DNA of 5,266 bases, from contig CANFQR010000131.1 of NCBI GenBank assembly GCA_947449125.1, positions 1-5,266 of the forward strand. The letters are read 5' to 3'. Source of the DNA: Bacteroidota bacterium (GTDB lineage: Bacteria; Bacteroidota; Bacteroidia; B-17B0; Aurantibacillaceae). Below, one piece after another: positions 1 through 4,941 of the stretch (position 1 is its first letter; each line of letters opens with the position of its first letter). Made by a program: the position numbers and the translations under genes. Under the pieces are notes generated by a model. The model was not told the origin of the DNA, did not search any database, and worked only from the letters and a program-made list of their open reading frames with translations.

Positions 1-114
1 ACTGATTACGATTGTTTAATTAATACAGCTTTAACTAAAGATTATATTTCTGAAAAGGATATTAAAAGTCTTAATCAATGGCGCTTAAATCCTCATTCTT
101 GGCAAAATAATTGA
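1..114 (+). CDS. pyrE: Orotate phosphoribosyltransferase, C-terminal end (partial)
   Basis: Only the last 37 codons and the TGA stop are present; the gene enters from the left edge in frame 1. PyrE transfers phosphoribose from PRPP to orotate to make OMP in cytoplasmic pyrimidine synthesis. The catalytic part (PRPP loop) lies outside the window, so the call rests on the tail alone. That tail has the pattern I know from Bacteroidota PyrE: 'YD.L...AL...YI.E.D...LN.WR..P..W', seen here as YDCLINTAL, DYISEKDI, LNQWRLNP and a final SW. The SRPBCC gene 16 bp downstream on the same strand is also a common neighbour of pyrE in this phylum. Another family is possible because the fragment is short, but the match in spacing and aromatic residues is good. 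Confidence 0.78.
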   Translation, partial: TDYDCLINTALTKDYISEKDIKSLNQWRLNPHSWQNN

Positions 115-130
115 TAAAAATAATTTAAAC

Positions 131-544
131 TTGGCTGTCTTTACAATAGTTAGTAATACTAATAAAACGCATTCGACTCTTGAAAATCTATTTGTTTTTC
201 TAAGCGATTTTAAAAATTTTGCCTCAGTTTTACCTGAAGATAAAATTGAGAATTTTACATATACGTCTTCCGAATGTTCCTTTAACATTAAAGGAATAAC
301 TCCAATGACAATTAAAAAGACTGATTCTAAAACTTATGAATTTATATTATTTTCAAGCGAAGGTTTAGCAAAATTCAATTTTAGTTTAAAAGTTTTTTTC
401 ATCGGTAATTCCTCCGAAAATGGCGAGTGTAAGGTTGAATTGTTGGGGGATTTAAATCCGTTTATTAGGGTAATGGCCGAAAAACAATTAACCGCCTTAA
501 CCAACACAATGTCTTTAAGATTATCTGAATTAATTTTAGATTAA
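131..544 (+). CDS. SRPBCC (START/Bet v1-fold) family protein, TTG start
   Basis: The product has 137 residues, typical of small single-domain SRPBCC proteins, which form a deep hydrophobic pocket for a lipid or other ligand; the ligand here is unknown. Visible hallmarks are an N-terminal beta strand, then the helix 'LENLFVFLSDFKNFASVLPE' region (about residues 17-36), which resembles the 'vf.fLsD..nf..lmP' start of this Bacteroidota family. A series of alternating beta strands follows, then a long C-terminal helix (about residues 108-136). No signal peptide or membrane segment is seen, so it is probably cytoplasmic. The frame has no ATG upstream of the conserved helix: it is open only from base 89, and the first usable start is TTG at 131, which gives the expected N-terminal length. 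It lies between pyrE (16 bp) and the thiamine-binding gene (6 bp), so co-transcription is likely. Function beyond the fold is not known. Confidence 0.8.
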   Translation: MAVFTIVSNTNKTHSTLENLFVFLSDFKNFASVLPEDKIENFTYTSSECSFNIKGITPMTIKKTDSKTYEFILFSSEGLAKFNFSLKVFFIGNSSENGECKVELLGDLNPFIRVMAEKQLTALTNTMSLRLSELILD

Positions 545-550
545 ACAATT

Positions 551-835
551 ATGAAAATAAACGCTGCAATTCAGTTGTTACCTTTAATTACGACTGAAGA
601 AAAGTATTTAATTATTGATAAGGCAATAGAATTAATTAATAAGAGTGGTTTAATTTATAAAGTTTGTCCATTTGAAACGGTTGTTGAAGGAGAATCTGAC
701 AGGGTTTATGCTTTAATTCAAAAAATTCAATCAGAAATTCTTAAAAATGGCTGTGATGAATTGATTTTAAACATTAAAATACATGCCGCAAATAAAGACT
801 TGCATTTTCAAGAAAAGTTGCAAAAATATCAATAG
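551..835 (+). CDS. MTH1187/YkoF-type thiamine-binding protein (former DUF77)
   Basis: This 94-residue protein is the usual length for the single-domain MTH1187 (Thiamine_BP, PF01910) family, ferredoxin-like folds that assemble into tetramers and bind thiamine or its HMP moiety in the cytoplasm. Recognisable features are the first strand 'NAAIQLLPL' (residues 4-12), the helix 'YLIIDKAIELINKSGL' (19-34), the family signature 'PFETVVEG' (40-47) and the strand 'CDELILNIKIH' (68-78). Family biochemistry suggests vitamin sensing, storage or delivery; nothing in the window shows which. No thiamine transporter, TPP riboswitch or thi gene is nearby. It follows the SRPBCC gene by 6 bp and has no Shine-Dalgarno, as usual in Bacteroidota. 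Its last 7 bp overlap the end of the opposite-strand thioesterase gene. The family call is firm; the physiological role is open. Confidence 0.88.
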   Translation: MKINAAIQLLPLITTEEKYLIIDKAIELINKSGLIYKVCPFETVVEGESDRVYALIQKIQSEILKNGCDELILNIKIHAANKDLHFQEKLQKYQ

Positions 836-1266
836 CCTGCTTTTTCAGCACTATAGGCATTAAATGTACCAAGAGCTTTCGCCAATAAACTATTTTTTTT
901 GTTTACACAATATACCTCACAGCTTATAATCAATATTCTATTTCCTTTTTGTTCAACTTTTGCTTTGGCAACTAGTTTATCATTTAAGTGTGCAGGCGAT
1001 AAAAAATTAATTTTGTATTCGATGGTGCTTACCACTTTATTTTCTTTATAAACGCAAGACAAGCCTGCAACACCTAGTGCGCCATCTACTAAACTTGAAA
1101 TTACCCCGCCGTGGGCAGCATGAGGTGTAGCTAAGTGATTTTGAGAAATAGTTAAATAATAATTAACGTTGCCCTCAGAAACAATTTCAAAATCCATCCC
1201 AATTAATTTTCCAAATAAATTGTTTTCTATATATTTTTCGAGTAATACGTTTGTTTGATTATCCAT
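829..1266 (-). CDS. PaaI-like hotdog-fold thioesterase
   Basis: This 145-residue, single-domain protein has the length and motifs of the PaaI/YdiI branch of hotdog thioesterases, which hydrolyse acyl-CoA thioesters in the cytoplasm. The diagnostic segment is 'HAAHGGVISSLVDGALGVA' (about residues 49-67): the HGG at 52-54 places the oxyanion-hole glycine at the start of the central hot-dog helix, and D61 follows within it at the expected distance. The strands 'TIEYKINFLSPA' (81-92) and 'AKALGTFNAY' (129-138) match the usual core and C-terminal strands. The substrate cannot be read from sequence; aryl- or acyl-CoA are both possible. The gene lies 11 bp behind mpl on the same strand, so the two are probably co-transcribed. 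It has a recognisable ribosome binding site, which fixes the ATG at 1266. Confidence 0.88.
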   Translation of the reverse strand: MDNQTNVLLEKYIENNLFGKLIGMDFEIVSEGNVNYYLTISQNHLATPHAAHGGVISSLVDGALGVAGLSCVYKENKVVSTIEYKINFLSPAHLNDKLVAKAKVEQKGNRILIISCEVYCVNKKNSLLAKALGTFNAYSAEKAGY

Positions 1267-1274
1267 TCAAAATA

Positions 1275-1279
1275 CCTTT
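1275..1279 (-). promoter_or_regulatory. Shine-Dalgarno-like AAAGG for the thioesterase gene
   Basis: On the minus strand, AAAGG overlaps the TAA stop of mpl and ends 8 nt before the thioesterase ATG. It is the clearest purine-rich site among the starts in this window, where most genes have only A/T-rich leaders. The overlap with the mpl stop supports translational coupling within a two-gene transcript. Confidence 0.5.
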
Positions 1280-2642
1280 AGTTTTGTAATTGATTTGCCA
1301 ATTCATTAAAGTCAATTCCATCAAAATTCCCACTACTCATCATAAGTAAAACGCTATTATTCATTTTTTTAGACGTTAAATAATTAACCACATCTTTACT
1401 TTTTGTAAACACTTTAAGATCATTTCTGTTAAATGCTTTTAAAACTTGTTCTTCAGTAATTTCTTTTAGTTTTTTATGTGAAATGGTATGAGGATTAAAA
1501 TATACAATAGCTTCGTCGGCTAAATTCATTGAACCATTGTATTCATTTAAAAAGTCTTCATTTAAGCTGCTAAATGTATGTAACTCCATACAGGCAATAA
1601 TATGTCTGTTTTTAAATTGTTGCTTTACTGCATCTGTAGTAGCTTTTAATTTAGATGGGGAATGAGCAAAATCTTTATAAAAATTAAAACTAGTATTTTT
1701 ATGAACTAGTTCTAGTCGCTTTGCTGCGCCTTTAAAAGACTTAATGGCCTCATAAAATTGTTCGTCACTTATTCCTATAGTGTTACAAACTTGTTTGGCT
1801 CCATTTAAGTTCATTAAATTATGATTTCCAAAAATTTGTAATGGGATTTTATTATTGTTTGTTAGTAGGCATGTGGTGCCTTCTATAATCTCATTTTCAG
1901 GAACTGTATAAGCTATTGTTGTAATAGATTCATTTGTAGTTTTTTGACATATCTCATTCAATACTTTGTCTTCCTTACAATAGATTAATGAGCCTTTTGG
2001 TTCTATTAAATTAATAAACGTTGTAAATTGTTCAACGTAATTAGCAAATGTTGGAAATACATTTATATGATCCCATGCAATGCCGCTTAAAATAGCAATG
2101 TTCGGTTTATACAAATGAAATTTTGGTCGGCGGTCAATAGGTGAAGCTAAGTATTCATCCCCTTCAATAACAGCATATTTAGAAGAATTGGTTAAATTAA
2201 CCATTGTGTTAAATCCTTCCAATTGAGCGCCAACTAAAAAATCAGTTTCAATTTTGTGACAATGCATTACATGTAGTATCATTGCTGTAATTGTTGTTTT
2301 TCCATGACTTCCGCCAACTACAATTCTTGTTTTGTTTTTTGTTGCTTCATAAATATATTCCGGGTAAGAATATATTTTCAACCCTAATTCTTTTGCGCGG
2401 ATTAATTCAGGATTATCTGCCCTTGCGTGCATTCCAAGAATCACAGCATTAATATCTGCAGTAAGTTTTTCCGGAAACCAGCCAATTTCAGTTGGTAAAA
2501 TCCCTGCATTAGCAAGTCGGCTTTTACTTGGCTCATTAATTTCGTCATCGCTTCCTGTAACTTTAAATCCTTTTTCATGAAGAGCTAATGCCATATTATG
2601 CATTGCGCTTCCTCCAATTGCAATTAGGTGTACTTTTTCCAT
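1278..2642 (-). CDS. mpl: UDP-N-acetylmuramate:L-Ala-gamma-D-Glu-meso-DAP ligase (Mpl)
   Basis: Mpl re-attaches the recycled tripeptide L-Ala-gamma-D-Glu-meso-DAP to UDP-MurNAc using ATP, in the cytoplasm, bypassing MurC, MurD and MurE. With the start at 2642 the protein has 454 residues, normal for Bacteroidota Mpl, and begins directly with the UDP-binding Rossmann strand 'VHLIAIGGSAMHNMALAL'. Further motifs in order are the ATP P-loop 'GGSHGKTT' (110-117), the acidic 'EGDEY' (160-164), 'AWDHINVFPT' (189-198, typical of Mpl rather than MurC), 'GNHN' (272-275), 'GAAKRLE' (305-311), the C-terminal-domain 'DFAHSPSK' (324-331) and 'MELHTFSS' (352-359). An in-frame ATG 45 bp further up exists, but the extra 15 residues are not part of the fold and would reach into the divergent promoter region. 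It heads an operon with the thioesterase and is divergent from kdsA. It implies meso-DAP peptidoglycan with recycling. Confidence 0.93.
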   Translation of the reverse strand: MEKVHLIAIGGSAMHNMALALHEKGFKVTGSDDEINEPSKSRLANAGILPTEIGWFPEKLTADINAVILGMHARADNPELIRAKELGLKIYSYPEYIYEATKNKTRIVVGGSHGKTTITAMILHVMHCHKIETDFLVGAQLEGFNTMVNLTNSSKYAVIEGDEYLASPIDRRPKFHLYKPNIAILSGIAWDHINVFPTFANYVEQFTTFINLIEPKGSLIYCKEDKVLNEICQKTTNESITTIAYTVPENEIIEGTTCLLTNNNKIPLQIFGNHNLMNLNGAKQVCNTIGISDEQFYEAIKSFKGAAKRLELVHKNTSFNFYKDFAHSPSKLKATTDAVKQQFKNRHIIACMELHTFSSLNEDFLNEYNGSMNLADEAIVYFNPHTISHKKLKEITEEQVLKAFNRNDLKVFTKSKDVVNYLTSKKMNNSVLLMMSSGNFDGIDFNELANQLQN

Positions 2643-2743
2643 AGCATAAAGATTAGTTTTTGTTACCTGTGATTTTGTGTTAAACAAAATATATTATGCA
2701 CACAAAATTGTTTATCTTTCCATCCTATTTTAAACGAAATTTT
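2643..2743. promoter_or_regulatory. Divergent control region between mpl and kdsA
   Basis: These 101 bp separate the chosen starts of mpl (minus) and kdsA (plus), so both promoters should lie here. A partial match to the Bacteroidota -7 element TAnnTTTG is TATCTTTC at 2713-2720, 23 bp before the kdsA ATG, with the last base off and no convincing TTG at -33. For mpl I find only imperfect matches around TATATTTTG on the minus strand (about 2688-2696). The assignment is from geometry, not from strong motifs. Confidence 0.5.
2672..2708. repeat. 9-bp perfect inverted repeat with a third inner half-site
   Basis: ATTTTGTGT at 2672-2680 is the exact reverse complement of ACACAAAAT at 2700-2708, with 19 bp between. 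A further ACAAAAT lies at 2684-2690, itself a perfect 7-bp inverted partner of 2672-2678 at a 5-bp spacer. The element is centred between the two divergent starts, which fits a shared operator. In AT-rich intergenic DNA a repeat of this size can also arise by chance, so regulatory function is inference. Confidence 0.35.
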
Positions 2744-3574
2744 ATGCAGAAAAAAATTGTAAAAGTTGGTAATATTGATTGTGGTTCAAAAGAATTGTTT
2801 TTAATTTCTGGCCCTTGTGTTATTGAGGACGAAAGTATAATGATGAAGACTGCAGAGAAGTTAAAAGAAGTAGGAGAAAAATTAAACATTAAAATAATTT
2901 ATAAATCAAGTTTTTTAAAAGATAATCGTAGCAGTTTAAATTATTACGATGGACCGGGTTTAGAAAAAGGAATGAAGATTTTATCTAAGGTAAAAGAACA
3001 ATTTGGTTTTCCTTTATTAACTGATATTCATGAAAGTTATCAAGCAGAAATAGCCGGCGAAGTGTGTGATGTGTTACAAATTCCTGCGTATTTGTGTATG
3101 CAAAGTTCGTTGTTGGTTGCGGCGGCTAAAACGGGTAAAGTTGTTAATATTAAACATGGACAGTTTTTAGCTCCAGATAATATGAAACATCCTTTACAAA
3201 AATGCATTGATGCCGGAAATGACAATGTTATTTTAACCGAGCGTGGGTATGTGTTTGGATATAATGATTTAATTGTAGATCCAAGAAGCTTTTTTCACAT
3301 GAATAATTTAGGTTACCCTGTAGTATTTGATGTAACACATTGTGTGCGTAAATATGGTATTCCTAGTGCCGATGCAAAAGGTGGAGCCAGAGAATTTTTG
3401 CCGGTTTTGAGCAGGGCAGGAGTTGCCAGCGGAATAGATGGTATGTTTATTGAAACGCATCCTGAACCTTCAAAAGCATTGTGTGATGCAGCTTCTCAGT
3501 TATGTGTTTATGATTTGGAAGAATTTTTAAAACCAATAATTGAAATACACAACGTTGTCAAAAAATATGTATAG
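2744..3574 (+). CDS. kdsA: 3-deoxy-8-phosphooctulonate (KDO-8-P) synthase, metal-dependent type, divergent active site
   Basis: KdsA condenses PEP with arabinose-5-phosphate to form KDO-8-P, precursor of the LPS inner-core sugar KDO; it is a cytoplasmic TIM barrel. With the ATG at 2744 it has 276 residues, near the family norm. Family motifs include 'ISGPCVIE' (21-28), 'YKSSF' (53-57), 'NRSS' (61-64), 'GPGLEKG' (70-76), 'TDIHES' (93-98), 'AAAKTGKVVNIKHGQF' (126-141), 'TERG' (165-168), 'FGYNDLIVDPR' (171-181) and 'FIETHPEP' (235-242). The ligand set of the metal-dependent class is complete: C25, H199, E237 and D248. Two conserved places differ: the usual RQTD loop reads M119-Q-S-S, and the Gln after 'TH..' is R202. 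An upstream in-frame ATG at 2696 would add 16 non-conserved residues and is rejected. No other KDO gene is in view. A related aldolase with another aldose phosphate is a possible alternative. Confidence 0.88.
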   Translation: MQKKIVKVGNIDCGSKELFLISGPCVIEDESIMMKTAEKLKEVGEKLNIKIIYKSSFLKDNRSSLNYYDGPGLEKGMKILSKVKEQFGFPLLTDIHESYQAEIAGEVCDVLQIPAYLCMQSSLLVAAAKTGKVVNIKHGQFLAPDNMKHPLQKCIDAGNDNVILTERGYVFGYNDLIVDPRSFFHMNNLGYPVVFDVTHCVRKYGIPSADAKGGAREFLPVLSRAGVASGIDGMFIETHPEPSKALCDAASQLCVYDLEEFLKPIIEIHNVVKKYV

Positions 3575-3586
3575 TCTAAACTTGAA

Positions 3587-4495
3587 CTAAATTATTTTAT
3601 TTCTCTTAACCAGGTAAGTATAAAGTATATTATCAAATCCTTTATTAATATCTGCTTCAATAAAGTCAATTTTATATTGTCCGCATTTTAGTTTTAACAA
3701 ATCTTGAAATTTACTGATAGATTGCTGGTATTGTTCTTTAATTTGAATAGGATTAAGTTTAATTTCTTCACCACTTTCTAAATCAATAAAATGGTAGGGT
3801 TTATTTTCAAATTCAAAATTCAGTTCTTTGGACTTGTCAACAACGTGAAATAAAATAACCTCATGTTTTTTATATTTTAAATGTTGTAGGGCAGAAAATA
3901 ATTCTTCATTTTCAGAATCGTTTTCAAACATATCGCTAAAAATAATTACTAACGAGCGTTGATGAATTATTTCTGCTATTTGATTTAACGTTTTTGCCGC
4001 CGAAGTAGATTTATTTTCAAAGTTTTTATCAAGTAATTCCTCAAGAGTATTGTAAATTAATTTTTGTTGTAGTGGACTGCCTTTTGGAGAAATATGATTA
4101 ATAATCTTATCATCAAATAATGTTAATCCAAATGCATCTCTTTGCTGTTTAAGCAATTCACAAAGGGCAGCTGCAGAATAAATACTAAAGTTTAATTTGT
4201 TGTTTTCTGTGTCTTTTGGAAATTGCATACTTGTTGAAACATCAATTACAATTTGACATCTTAAGTTGGTTTCTTCTTCGTATCGCTTTACAAATAATTT
4301 ACCCGAACGTGCAAATAATTTCCAATCTATGTGTTTTGTGCTCTCTCCAGTGTTGTATAATCGGTGCTCTGCAAATTCTACTGAAAAACCATGAAATGGA
4401 CTTTTATGAAGTCCCGTTATAAAACCCTCAACCACTTTTTTTGCAAAAAGTTCTAATTTCTTAAACGGTTCTATTTTAAATCGGTTTATTGGCAT
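3587..4495 (-). CDS. DUF58 family protein with vWA-like MIDAS motif
   Basis: This 302-residue protein matches soluble DUF58 proteins, which usually work with a MoxR-type AAA+ ATPase and, in Bacteroidota, often with Bat (Bacteroides aerotolerance) proteins; the precise role is unsettled. The DUF58 signature 'HRLYNTGESTKHIDWKLFAR' occupies residues 44-63, followed by 'LFVKRYEEET' (67-76). A vWA-like domain follows, with the metal-site motif D85-V-S-T-S (85-89), a second strand 'LVIIFSDMFEN' (182-192) and 'HEVILFHVVD' (211-220). No signal peptide or transmembrane segment is visible, so it is cytoplasmic. Nothing directly beside it encodes MoxR or Bat proteins: it is convergent with kdsA (12-bp gap) and divergent from the acylphosphatase gene. 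A weak GAGA purine run precedes the ATG. The family call is sure, the function is not. Confidence 0.9.
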   Translation of the reverse strand: MPINRFKIEPFKKLELFAKKVVEGFITGLHKSPFHGFSVEFAEHRLYNTGESTKHIDWKLFARSGKLFVKRYEEETNLRCQIVIDVSTSMQFPKDTENNKLNFSIYSAAALCELLKQQRDAFGLTLFDDKIINHISPKGSPLQQKLIYNTLEELLDKNFENKSTSAAKTLNQIAEIIHQRSLVIIFSDMFENDSENEELFSALQHLKYKKHEVILFHVVDKSKELNFEFENKPYHFIDLESGEEIKLNPIQIKEQYQQSISKFQDLLKLKCGQYKIDFIEADINKGFDNILYTYLVKRNKII

Positions 4496-4581
4496 ATCTA
4501 TCTCGTAAAATTAACCTCAAATTTTTATTATTAATCATAAATTTCTGATTATTTTGCTAATCAGTATTAATAAATAAACTA
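4496..4581. promoter_or_regulatory. Divergent control region between the DUF58 and acylphosphatase genes
   Basis: These 86 bp lie between two divergent start codons and should carry promoters in both directions. The best -7-like match toward the acylphosphatase gene is TTATTTTG at about 4549-4556 (one mismatch to TAnnTTTG), without a clear upstream TTG. It overlaps the half-site array described separately, an arrangement expected of a repressor site, but this is inference. Confidence 0.45.
4532..4564. repeat. Three alternating 7-bp half-sites at an exact 13-bp step
   Basis: TAATCAT (4532-4538), CTGATTA (4545-4551) and TAATCAG (4558-4564) are separated by 6 bp each. The second and third form a perfect 7-bp inverted repeat; the first is the same half-site with one terminal mismatch, in the orientation of the third. 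The result is two overlapping palindromic sites sharing the middle half. The array ends 17 bp before the acylphosphatase ATG. It could be a transcription factor operator or, in RNA, a small hairpin in the leader. Confidence 0.45.
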
Positions 4582-4872
4582 ATGAGTGAATTTAAATTGG
4601 TTTTAAGGAGCTATAAAATAACAATTAAAGGAAAGGTTCAGGGTGTGGCATATCGTTTTAATGCACAGGCTATGGCTCACAAACTTAATTTAACAGGTTA
4701 TGTTAAAAATCAGTTTTCAGGTAATGTATTTGCTCATGTAGAGGGTAAAGAAGAGGATATAAATAAATTTATAGACTGGTGTTATTTAGGTTCGAGGCTC
4801 GCAAAAGTTACCGAGGTAGATGCCGAAGAAACTGATTTTGTTGGATTTCAAAATTTTGAAATAAAAAAATAA
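4582..4872 (+). CDS. acyP: Acylphosphatase
   Basis: This 96-residue protein is the standard small acylphosphatase, a ferredoxin-like alpha/beta enzyme that hydrolyses the carboxyl-phosphate bond of acyl phosphates such as acetyl phosphate or 1,3-bisphosphoglycerate in the cytoplasm. The phosphate-binding loop 'GKVQGVAYR' (residues 17-25) ends with the catalytic R25, and 'GYVKN' (39-43) supplies the catalytic N43; 'GNVFAHVEG' (47-55) completes the family signature. Both catalytic residues are intact, so activity is expected. The start is the only ATG in range and gives about ten residues before the first core strand, slightly more than usual. It is divergent from the DUF58 gene and followed 69 bp later by surA on the same strand. 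The upstream half-site array may regulate it. Confidence 0.93.
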   Translation: MSEFKLVLRSYKITIKGKVQGVAYRFNAQAMAHKLNLTGYVKNQFSGNVFAHVEGKEEDINKFIDWCYLGSRLAKVTEVDAEETDFVGFQNFEIKK

Positions 4873-4941
4873 TTATTGTTTTTAATATTTTTAAGAAATG
4901 GCTGTAACGTCTCTGTCATTTATTATGTAAATTTACCTCTT

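Noticed and set aside
85..288. 67-residue antisense open frame
   Set aside because: It lies opposite the pyrE tail and the SRPBCC gene, has no family features, and its reading follows from the AT-rich code of the real genes.
2643..2687. Longer mpl start at 2687 adding 15 residues
   Set aside because: The added residues are not part of the Mpl fold, which begins at the Rossmann strand right after the internal Met; the long form would put the mpl start 8 bp from the long kdsA start and leave no promoter space.
2696..2743. Longer kdsA start at 2696 adding 16 residues
   Set aside because: The extra segment has no similarity to KdsA N-termini that I know and overlaps the likely promoter; the ATG at 2744 gives the normal length.
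3040..3225. 61-residue antisense frame inside kdsA
   Set aside because: Shadow of the conserved KdsA coding sequence; no recognisable motif.
3572..3600. Possible bidirectional terminator between kdsA and the DUF58 gene
   Set aside because: The 12-bp gap and flanks give at best a 4-bp imperfect stem with no convincing T-tract; not enough to call.
4216..4422. 68-residue plus-strand frame inside the DUF58 gene, rich in hydrophobic residues
   Set aside because: It lies opposite the conserved DUF58 signature region; the hydrophobic look is what the complement of this charged stretch produces.
4870..4895. T-rich tract after the acylphosphatase stop as an intrinsic terminator
   Set aside because: There is a T-rich run but no GC-bearing stem before it; only an AT palindrome across the stop codon.
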